Assembly (NCBI GenBank): GCA_001430745.1
Contig: KQ481997.1
Span: 652,839-668,138, forward strand
DNA: 15,300 nt
From: Auxenochlorella pyrenoidosa
Taxonomy: Eukaryota; Chlorophyta; Trebouxiophyceae; Chlorellales; Chlorellaceae
Reading direction: 5' to 3'
Position numbers and translations under genes: made by a program. The stretch's first letter is position 1. Every line of letters begins with the position of its first letter. Below are positions 1 through 9,692 of this stretch, piece after piece. The notes beneath the pieces were generated by a model, which had not been told where the DNA came from, did no database searches, and saw nothing but the letters and a program-made list of their open reading frames with translations.

Positions 1-1459
<1,459 letters not shown>

Positions 1460-1633
1460 AGCAGCTCATTTCAGAGCAGATTCTTCCGGTGCCTGCGATT
1501 GCGCACCGCGAGCCCGCGCGCTTTTGTCCCCCGCCTGTCCTGCCACGGCCGCGCCCCGCGGCGCGGGCCCCCTGCCCAGCCTTTTCCCTGGCCCAGCCCC
1601 ACATTGATATTTGTCGGCGCCCTGGCCGCCTGC

Positions 1634-1638
1634 TGTAA
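1634..1638 (+). terminator. Polyadenylation signal TGTAA, likely for TPI
   Basis: TGTAA is the usual green-algal nuclear polyadenylation signal. This copy is 174 bases after the TPI stop codon. A second copy at 1903-1907 would give a longer 3' UTR, so which one is used is open. Confidence 0.5.
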
Positions 1639-1902
1639 GGCCCTGCCATCGGAGCGTTGTGTTGCCGGGGCCTGTTGGAGCGCGGGTGCCTGCTGGTCTG
1701 CCTTGCCCTGGTGACAGTGCACAGCTCAGCAAGCAAGCCTTACAAGCCGCCCAGGTGAGGAGAATCCAGACCTACTGCAGCGGGGGCTTCCATTCCCAAT
1801 CTGGACCACAGCCAAAACACAGAGCCGAGCTGATCTGGACCAGAGCGCCCTGCGGGTTTCTTAGCGTCTGCCAGCCGCATGCTAACCGCTGCTCAACCGA
1901 CC

Positions 1903-1907
1903 TGTAA
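1903..1907 (+). terminator. Second candidate TPI polyadenylation signal TGTAA
   Basis: This TGTAA lies about 445 bases after the TPI stop, a 3' UTR length common in green algae. It is an alternative to the copy at 1634-1638. Confidence 0.4.
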
Positions 1908-2342
1908 ACTCCGGCTCCCGCAAGCTGTCCCCAAGCACTGCTGAGTGGTCTCACCTACAGCTGGCTGCAGCATACAAATGGTGGCTGGCAGACGGCCCCT
2001 GGCCACCTGGCAGCTTGCAGGAAAGCACAACAGGGTGGCCCCCGCACAGGCGGCTCGACGGCAGCTGCAGGCACGCTGACACAGCGTGCAGTTACACGCT
2101 CCGGCAGCATTCTGCTCGCTTGCTGGGCCTGGGGCCGCTCCCATCGTGCTCCCGACACTGATCGGAGCGTAGGACACGGGACAGGGCAGCCTGGAAAACG
2201 CGTTTCCTGGATTTGCAGCATCTGGGATGCGCGCTGGCGGCGAGGTGCGGGCACTTGAAGGCCTCAGCGCGTTGGCCCGCTCCGCATTCTGTCGATCTCC
2301 TTTTCCGGGCCGGGCCACCCTCCTTCGCCGCCCCTGAGCGGT

Positions 2343-5300
2343 ATGGAAGTGGCGTCCCCTCGCCTGGGCTTCAACTCCCTTTGTCTGCATGGGCCGGCCG
2401 GCGCCGAGGAGGACCTAACTTCCAGCGTCTTCTCCGACCTCAGCGACTCCACGGGGTGTGAGGAAGAGCATACACAGAAGGCGCGGCGCTTCAGCGGCAC
2501 CTTCCGCTCCTCGGGACCTGCCGCTCCTCCCCTCGAGCTTCCTCGCTGGTCCCCCAGCGACTCGGCCGCCCTCTACGGCGTGCCAGGGTGGGGCGCAGAC
2601 TACTTCAGCATCGACGAGAGCACCGGCACGCTGCTGGTCAAGCCGGAAGCGGGTGCGGCCACTTGCAGGCGGCGGCAGGGGGTGGGGCACGCGGTGGGGT
2701 CGGCCCCTGCAAAGCACAGCAAGCAGCAACCCTGCTGGCCAGCTGGTGCAGCAGAACGCAGCAGGAGAACTGGGCCATCAACGCGGCATCTCCCGCCTGC
2801 CAACCGCCGCTGCTTGACGCCGCCCTCCACGCAGAGAATGGCCCCGCGCTCGACCTGTACCAGCTGACGCAGTCGCTGCAGGCGCAGGGCGCGCGCACCC
2901 CAGTGCTCTTCCGCTTCCTCCCCATCGTGGGCCACCGTATTGAGAAGCTCAACGTGGGTGCTGGCTGGAGGCGGCCGCTGCCTGTGCCGGAGCTGCGCCA
3001 CGCAGCGACAGCACGTCCTGCAAACGTTGGTGTTGTGCGGCAGGAAGCGCGCACGCGGTGCAGCTGCAGCGTAACCACGTGCCTGGCGGGCTGCCCGCAA
3101 CCTGCATGCAGGCCGCCTTCCGGGCCGCGCTCGACCGTTTTGAGTACCAGGGGGCCTACCGCGGCGTGTTCCCGGTCAAGGCCAACCACGACAAGGCGCT
3201 GATCCAGGCCATCATGGACTATGGTGAGGAGCAGGGCTGCGGGCTGGGCAGGCATGCCCCTTTACGTGCTGGCTTGGGGCCCCTCGCACCATGCAACACA
3301 GCACTCCCCGCCAGTTGCATGCGGGTGCTGCGCTTCCAGGCGGGCTGCGATGCACGTCGGCATGCGCAGCTGCATCCCATGCCGGCGCTGCACCCACCCA
3401 CCACTGGTGCGGCCCCGCCCGGCAGGCGAGCCGTACGGCTTTGGCCTGGAGGTGGGCTCCAAGGCGGAGCTGGTGATGGTGATGAGCCAGCTGGCGGGCC
3501 GCCCCGCCGGCACCAACCTGGTGTGCAACGGCTACAAGGACAGCGAGTACATGGAGCTGGTGAGCAGGCGGGGGCCGAGAAGGGGGGCAAGGCTGTACGC
3601 AGCAGAGCGAGGCGGATGCCAGCGGACAGCAGGGTCGGCGACGCTAGGCGTGCCGAGCTCTGCCGAGCATGCTGTTTGCGGGCTCGTCTTGTCTCGAGCA
3701 AAGCGCGGCACGCCGGTGTGCCCCCGCAGGTGCTGCACTGCCGCGAGCTAGGCATGAACGCCATGGTTGTCATGGAGCAGTACAGCGAGCTCGACCTGCT
3801 GCTGGCCGCGGCGCGCCGCCTGGGCGTGCGCCCCTCCATCGGCATCCGCGCCAAGCTCACCACGCGGCACAATGGGCACTGGGGGTCCACCTCGGGGGAC
3901 AAGGCCAAGGTGGGCGGCGCCGGCCTGCTCCTTGCCCGGGCGTGATGGGTGGCGGCGAGGTGGCGAGCTGTGCGCGAGCAGCGCTCTGGCAGCCCATTGC
4001 TGGCCGGCTGCCTGCTATGGATCCCACTCTGCCCCCGCTCAGCGGAGCCCGCGTATGCTTGCCGCTCGCCTGCAGTTTGGGCTGCGCGCGCGAGAGATTG
4101 TGGCGGTGGTGAACCGCTTGGCGGAGGAGGGCATGCTGGACTGCCTCAACCTGCTGCACTTCCACGTGGGCTCCCAGATCACCAACATCCGCATGTGAGG
4201 GCGGGAAGAGGGCCACAGGCGAGGCCGTACGGTTGCAATAGAGGTCTTAGCGCGCTTTGGTACCATGCATGCTGCTGCTGCCAGCGCGGCCACTCTGCTT
4301 CTGCGCTCCTCACTGCGCAGGGTCAAGGAGGTGATGCGCGAAGCGTCTTTCCTGTACGCCGAGCTGGTACAGGTGAGGGCTGCCGGTCGCCAGCGTATGA
4401 CAGCCCTGCAGCTGTGCTAGCTGCTGCCTGCATTGGAAGCTCACAGCCTCCAGCGAGCAAACCTCGGCTGCGCCAGGCCGTCACTGCTCCGCCCGCGGCC
4501 CTGCCCCACGCCTGCGCTGCCCCACCTCTCTTGTCCAGATGGGCGCCGCCATGGGCTACATCGACTGCGGCGGCGGCCTGGCCGTGGACTACGACGGCTC
4601 GTTCACCGACTCGGCAGCCTCCATGGCATACACGCTGCAGCACTATGCCAACGATGGTGGGAGGAGGGCAGATTGGGAGGGCGGAGAGCGTCGCTGCTGG
4701 GCGGCTGGGCGGCCGCAGGGGCCACAGTGCGCCGCTCAGCTGGCACGCTCTTGTCAAGCCACACCCTCGTCGGCACTACTTGCTGCGCCTGCATTCTTTA
4801 TGTGCTCCGCGTGACCTGGCTGCCTTCCTTCTCCGATCCCTTCTGTTGCAGTGGTGAGCGCCGTGCAGGAGGTGTGCATCCAGCGCAGCATCGCGCCGCC
4901 CACCATCATCACGGAGAGCGGCCGTGCCCTGGCCTCGCACCACTCGGTGCTGGTCTTCGACGTGCTCACCACGTGAGGCGGCTGGGGCTCTGCAAGGGGG
5001 CTGGTGCCCGCGGCTGCCCAGATGCCTGCCAGGCCTTCAGGGCCGAGCAGCCAGTGTGGCATGGTGCTGCGACGTGGACTAACCTTGGCAGAGCTCTGCG
5101 TCCAGCTCCCCGGTGAATGGCTGTCAGCTTTGCCCCACACCCTTTGCAGCCCCGAGTGCCTGGAGGAGAAGCGGGAGGAGCAGGAGGAGGTGGTAGAGAG
5201 CATCGAGATCCGCGACGACAAGCCGCTCACCAAGCAGCTGCGCGCGGCGGCGCGCTCTGGCAAGGGCACCTTCCTGCTCATGACCTTCAAGGAGGTGTTT

Positions 5301-8059
5301 GAGAACATCACCGCAGGTGGGCAGTGGGGCGGCTCAGGCGCCTGCGGGGAGGGGTTCGGGCCAAAGGCAGCACCAGGAACACCGCACCTCCTCACGGAGT
5401 GTTGGTGGGAGAATCCTCTGTTGGTATCTCTCGGCAGTTTCAGACTCGCCCCACCTCTCGGGCCGCCCTGCAATCCCGACCCTGCCCCCTGCCCCGCCAC
5501 TCCTGCCGCGCAGACGCGTCTGCGCTGCGCGAGGCCTTTAACGACGCCTCCTACTTCAAGGACGAGGCGGTGCGCGCCTTCAAGCTGGGCGTGCTGTCGC
5601 TGGAGGAGCGGGCGCAGGTAGGACCCGGGGGCTTGGGGCTGCCTTTGCTCGCAGGGGCAACGCCGCGTTTGTGCGCAGGTTGCGTGGAGCGCCCGTGCAT
5701 CGCACGGGCACGCGCGTAGCTCAGAGCGCAGCTGGCGGAGCGTGCAGAGGCCAGGCTGTAGATTAGGGTGGGCGGGGGTGCTGCCTTGGGAGAGTTGTGC
5801 TGGAAGTTGAAGCAGCAGGAGGCATGTTGCCAGGGCCAGAGGGAGCTTCCCTTGGAGCCACCGACCCACCAGGCAAGAGGTCTCTGCGCCGCTCATCTGC
5901 CTGCATGCCCCCACTCCTTCCGCCAGGCGGCTCAGCACGCCGGCCCATGCACATGAAGCCACCTGATGCATACAGAGAGGCGACTGCGCCCCGCCCAAGT
6001 GGAGCCCAGGAGCTACCTGCCTCGCATCCCTGCACGTGCATCACAAGTAGCGAACGCCCTGCTCCCACCCCCACCCGCTCCAACACGGTTTGTGCTGCCG
6101 TCCCCTTTGCACAGGCTGGCCGGGGGTTCCCCATACCCATGGATCTGCCCCGGCCATCTGCCCGCCCGCCGCTCACCGACAATGCTGCCTGACCTGCTGA
6201 GCTGACCTTGCTGCCAACCCTGCGCACGCCTGGCAGGCAGAGCCCGCGCTTGCGCCGCATGGCCTAGGCAGCGAGCGCGCCACGGGCCCGCTCCCACTGT
6301 CCCATGTTCCCGCCTCTTTCCGTGACCATGTGTTTTGACCTGCACGCTCTCACGCCGTGCGCCGCAGGTGGACATGATGTTTGACGCGGCGTGCGAGCGC
6401 ATCCGCGAGGTGGCGCGCGAGCACGACCTGCCGCTGCCCGAGGCGCTGCGCCCCGACGCGGCGCTGCCCCACACCAAGATGTACCACGTTAACCTGTCGG
6501 GTGGGGCCCGCCCGCCGCTGCTGCGCCTGCCTGGCCGCCCTGCTCGGCTGGCTGCTGCTGCGTCGCAGCTCCGCGGTGCGCTTGCCCCAGCCTGTTGCTC
6601 GCGCTGCATACGTGCACACTGCCGCTACCGCTGCCTGCCTGTGGTGCTGCCTCGACCTGCCCGCATGCGCCGCCCCCCCCCCCCCCCCCCCCCGGCCCAG
6701 TCTTCCGCTCCGCGGTGGACAGCTGGGCCATCCAGCAGCTGTTCCCCATTGTGCCCATCCACCGCCTGGGGGAGGAGCCCACCGTGCCTGCCGTGCTGGC
6801 AGACCTGACCTGCGACAGCGACGGCAAGGTGGACAAGTTCATCAACCCCAGGGTGCGCCCGCGCCGCGCCCGCTGTCCCGCCTGCCGGCGCCATGCACCC
6901 TGTCCCGCGTTCTGCAAGGCCCGCGACAGAACTGGCTTCCTGCTGCAGCCATGGCCTCCACGCACCCTGCTTCCCGGCAGCGCATGCCCGCCGTATCGGG
7001 TTCCCACCCCGCGGCCGCCCCGCCCCCTGCAGGGCGGCGACCCGCTGCCCGCGCTGCCGCTGCACCCGCTGCGCCGCGGCGACAAGTATTTCTTGGCGCT
7101 CTTCCTCACGGGCGTCTACCAGGAGGTCATGGGCTCGGTGCACAACATGTTTGGCTCGCTCAACACCGTGGTGATCGGCCGCCGCCCTGGCGCCCCCACA
7201 GCTGTTGACGTGCAGGCAGCGGCCAGTGAAGGCGTGCCGGCCGCCGTGAACGGTGAGCCGGGCAGCCAGGCGGGGTTTGGGGAGGTGCCTGGATGAGCGG
7301 GGAGGGTCTGCAGAGGGCCCGCTGCACTGGCAGCGGCGCACTGCTGCTTCCTGGCTGGCCACGCAGCCAAGGTGCCTGGCCCGACGCGACCCTCGCTGTG
7401 GCACTCCTCCCCTGCCCGCCTGCAGACAGCGCGACCGCTTCCTCCGCCACCTCACCCTCGTCCTGCTCCCTCTGCTCCATGGCGGGCGTGGAGGCCGACA
7501 GCCTCGGCGGCAGCCGCGCTGTCGACAGCCCCACCCCACCTGCCACCGGCAGCGACAGCCCCCTGGCCAGCCTGGCGGGGGCTGAGGGCTACGCCGTCCA
7601 CGCGGTGGTGCATGGCGAGACCATCGGCGAGGTGGGTGCTGGCATCACTCCAAGAAGTATAGCCGCTTGTGTGAGGCCGCCTTCAGCCAGCCTCAAGTTA
7701 ATGGCTCACAACACCCACGGCCGTCTCCCCACCGCAGGTGCTGTCTCGTGCCAACCACAGCGCGGGCGACATGCTGGCGAGCGTGGGCGCCGCCGTGGCG
7801 GCGGCCGTGGGCCGCGGCGACATGTCGCCCGACACTGCGGACCGCCTGCTGACCGCCTACACGGAGCGCATGGCCGGGTGAGCCTGTAGTGTAATGGTGG
7901 GGCACCGGCGTCGAGGCGAGCAACAAGCAGCCCTGAAGCGGTAAAAAGGAACGGACCCGCAGTGCTGGCGCTGCTGTGCCGGGCAATGCTGTTGCTCAGC
8001 AGCTGTCTCTCTGCTCCTGTCGTGCTGTCTGCAGGTACACATACATGTCGGCTCCCTGA
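2343..8059 (+). CDS. speA/ADC: Biosynthetic arginine decarboxylase, cyanobacterial/plant SpeA type
   Basis: The enzyme uses pyridoxal phosphate to convert arginine to agmatine, the first step to putrescine. Exons: 2343..2652, 2835..2953, 3112..3223, 3426..3559, 3730..3909, 4076..4194, 4321..4372, 4539..4656, 4852..4972, 5150..5316, 5514..5617, 6368..6500, 6701..6852, 7033..7252, 7426..7631, 7738..7877, 8035..8059. They sum to 2412 bases (803 residues) and every phase agrees. Landmarks: GWGADYFS near residue 83, the PLP lysine in FPVKAN (K166), HFHVGSQ (313-319), the glycine loop [11 protein letters not shown] (352-362), ESGRA (403-407) and the active-site cysteine in LTCDSDGK (C594). [19 protein letters not shown] and [15 protein letters not shown] are as in cyanobacterial SpeA. 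The C-terminus GYTYM resembles the GYTYL end of bacterial SpeA and supports the last, 25-base exon. Residues about 657-735 are a low-complexity insert. The start is the first ATG in frame; no clear transit peptide is seen. Plant forms are about 700 residues and E. coli SpeA about 660, so this one is long at both ends. Confidence 0.95.
5618..6367 (+). other. Long intron 11 of the arginine decarboxylase gene
   Basis: At 750 bases this intron is about four times the length of its neighbours, which run from 106 to 202. It has a GTAGGA donor, the only non-GTG donor in the gene, and a GCCGCAG acceptor. The frames inside it have no family features and no acceptor/donor pair that fits an extra family exon; the protein runs straight from SLEERAQ to VDMMFD. 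I see nothing functional in it. Confidence 0.7.
6673..6693 (+). repeat. Poly-C run of 21 bases before exon 13 of the arginine decarboxylase gene
   Basis: Twenty-one C residues in a row lie seven bases before the acceptor AG at 6699-6700, in the place of the polypyrimidine tract. Such a run is likely to vary in length between strains and is hard to sequence, so the exact count may not be reliable. Confidence 0.85.
7890..7894 (+). terminator. Intronic TGTAA in the last intron of the arginine decarboxylase gene
   Basis: A TGTAA motif lies 12 bases into intron 7878..8034. The retained intron reads straight into a TGA at 7879-7881, so use of this signal would give a transcript with a complete but slightly shorter reading frame ending in ERMAG. 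Confidence 0.3.
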
Positions 8060-8379
8060 GATTGGGGGATATAGTGAACAGATTCCAGCCCTGCATGCGC
8101 CAACGTCCGCGGCGCATGCAGCTTCTCACGGCGAGCGAGCGATGCAATGGCAAGCAATGCCCACCAGGAATGACCCCAAACTTTGATTCAAAAATTCTTC
8201 CGGCCACAGACTTCCATTTCTCCACCCCATTCTTTTGTAGTAACAGGCAGCCCTTCTTTGTTTCTCGATTTTAGGCAGCCACCACTAGGCTTTCCTCCTC
8301 TATCCCTGTAATGCCTTTGAATTGAATACATGAGCAGAGGGGGACAGGGAGTGCAAGGTCAAGGCGCAAGCTCCTGCTG
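8060..8379. other. Convergent 3' region between arginine decarboxylase and J-protein genes
   Basis: These 320 bases separate two stop codons facing each other. The sequence is more AT-rich than the surrounding exons. It holds the plus-strand TGTAA at 8307-8311. I find no TGTAA for the minus-strand gene here (it would read TTACA on the plus strand), so the two 3' UTRs may overlap. Confidence 0.6.
8307..8311 (+). terminator. Polyadenylation signal TGTAA for the arginine decarboxylase gene
   Basis: This TGTAA lies about 250 bases after the decarboxylase stop codon at 8057-8059, a typical distance for green-algal nuclear genes. Confidence 0.6.
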
Positions 8380-9096
8380 CTAAAACCCACAGAACTCATC
8401 GTCGCTACCGCTGCTTCTGCTGCTGTCACTGTCAGCATGACCACCAGCGCCAGACGCCTCTGCTGCATCTATTGCTGCCGCCAGCTCCCTTAGCAGAGCT
8501 GCAGCGGCGTCCAGCCCTGGGTGCAGCCGCAGCGCCTCTTCGGCATCAAACATTGCGTGGTGCAGCTGCCCGGCCGCCCTGCGCAGCTGTGCCCGGGATG
8601 CATACGCTTCCCCCAGGGAGAGTGCAGCGGTGCTCCCCGGCTGGCTCGTGCCCAACGCCAGCAGCGCTTGGATTGTCGCCGTGGCTGCCGCCAGCTGGCT
8701 GTCGCAAGGCGTCGCCTGCTGGCGGCACCGTGGCGGCTGCAGGGGCTGCACGGGCCGCTGCGCAGCTCCCTGGGTCTGGCCGTGCACCACAGCAGTCACC
8801 CCTGTGGCAGCTCGCTGCACTTGGGCGCCTGCTGCTGTCTGCACAACCTCGGCGCAGCTGCTGCCATCCTGGCCTGCTGCAAGCCCCCGGTTCAGTTTCT
8901 CATCGTAGATGATCCGCTCCGCTCGGTCTGACAACACAGCATAGGCCGACTGCAGCCGCTCAAAGCGCTCGCGAGCGCCGCCCTTGTCGGGGTGTGCGGC
9001 GACGAGCGCTCGGCGGTAGGCGCGCCGGATTTCGGCAGCACTGGCGACGCGCTGCACGCCCAGCACAGCATAGTGACTGTCAGCTGTCTGATCCAT
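8380..9096 (-). CDS. Small J-domain (DnaJ/Hsp40-like) protein with TPR-like C-terminal region
   Basis: J-domain proteins stimulate the ATPase of Hsp70 chaperones. The predicted protein has 238 residues in one exon. The J-domain covers about residues 7-70, starting HYAVLGV, with helix II EIRRAYRRALVAAHPDKGG (HPD at 35-37) and helix III ERFERLQSAYAVLSD, then YDEKLNRG. Residues about 70-130 are low complexity, rich in Ala, Gln and Pro. Residues about 130-215 are helical and alanine-rich with a TPR-like unit ending in AEEALRLHPGLDAA. The tail is acidic and serine-rich (DSDSSRSSGSDDEF). There is no glycine/phenylalanine or zinc-finger region, so this is a class III (type C) J-protein. The ATG at 9094-9096 was chosen because it is the only ATG in frame before the domain and it sits right before it. 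The frame stays open upstream without an ATG, so a 5' exon is possible but not needed. The client and location are unknown. Confidence 0.85.
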   Translation of the reverse strand: MDQTADSHYAVLGVQRVASAAEIRRAYRRALVAAHPDKGGARERFERLQSAYAVLSDRAERIIYDEKLNRGLAAGQDGSSCAEVVQTAAGAQVQRAATGVTAVVHGQTQGAAQRPVQPLQPPRCRQQATPCDSQLAAATATIQALLALGTSQPGSTAALSLGEAYASRAQLRRAAGQLHHAMFDAEEALRLHPGLDAAAALLRELAAAIDAAEASGAGGHADSDSSRSSGSDDEFCGF

Positions 9097-9427
9097 GCAG
9101 CTGTCTGATATGCCTTGTCCTGCGCAACAAGGCACAGGGGAGAAAGGGCACGCGTAATTCGCCAGCAGGCGGCGTGGCGGCAGGCCTGACGGCACGGCAA
9201 GGGCCCCTCGACTTCCCGGTCTTCGCAAGCCTCACCGCTGCTGCTGGTGCAAGTATCAGGCTCCGAGTGCTCGCCGCAAGTGCGAGAGGCCTGGGCGTAG
9301 CGCGCCCTGTCCAGCCGGTCCCCCTCTCGCCAAGCTCCGCTTGCAGCCGCCGGCATTGGTGTTTACGTCCACAAATTACTACGAGAGGACTATTTCTGAT
9401 GTGGCGCTCCCGCAACGAGGTAGTGTT

Positions 9428-9449
9428 GCATCTTGACTGCATCTTGACT
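9428..9449. repeat. Perfect tandem duplication of an 11-mer
   Basis: GCATCTTGACT occurs twice in a row (9428-9438 and 9439-9449). It lies between two minus-strand genes and outside any exon. Confidence 0.85.
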
Positions 9450-9588
9450 GCCAGCGAGCGCGCATGCCGCAGCAGCCAGCCCTGTGCATTCGTTGCCCAT
9501 GATCGGGGCTTTGAGACTCTGGCCCTGGCTCCCTTGTTATGCGCTAGGGCATGTTCTGCGCCAACTTCGATGGTACACCGCTGCCAAA

Positions 9589-9593
9589 TTACA
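9589..9593 (-). terminator. Polyadenylation signal TGTAA (minus strand)
   Basis: TTACA on the plus strand reads TGTAA on the minus strand. It lies about 100 bases after the stop codon at 9693-9695 and so fits as the signal for the four-exon membrane protein gene. Confidence 0.6.
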
Positions 9594-9692
9594 GCAGTGC
9601 CCCTTAATACAGGCAGGGCTGTGCATGCCTTGGGACGCTGCGATGCGACCCTGAAGTCAGGCCACATGCGCTCTCGCTGCAACTGGCGGACC

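Larger units (their letters stand above)
1460..2342. other. Intergenic: TPI 3' UTR and upstream region of the arginine decarboxylase gene
   Basis: This stretch carries no convincing gene. Its left part should be the TPI 3' UTR; TGTAA signals occur at 1634-1638 and 1903-1907. The rest is the promoter and 5' leader of the downstream gene. I see no clear TATA box. The open frames here have no recognisable protein features and drop below the GC and codon pattern of the real exons. Confidence 0.6.
9097..9692. other. Intergenic: J-protein upstream region and 3' UTR of the next minus-strand gene
   Basis: No gene is supported here. The left part would be the promoter and leader of the J-protein gene and the right part the 3' UTR of the membrane protein gene whose stop is at 9693-9695. 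It includes a short tandem repeat at 9428-9449 and a polyadenylation signal at 9589-9593. Confidence 0.55.

Noticed and set aside
4754..5998. Minus-strand open frame of 414 codons
   Set aside because: It lies opposite decarboxylase exons 9 to 11 and is a compositional shadow of them.
6625..7539. Minus-strand open frame of 304 codons
   Set aside because: It mirrors decarboxylase exons 13 to 15 and contains polyglycine from the reverse of the poly-C run.
9097..9228. N-terminal extension of the J-protein by 44 codons
   Set aside because: The frame is open but contains no ATG; the extension would need a TTG start or an unseen exon. The ATG at 9094-9096 sits right before the J-domain.
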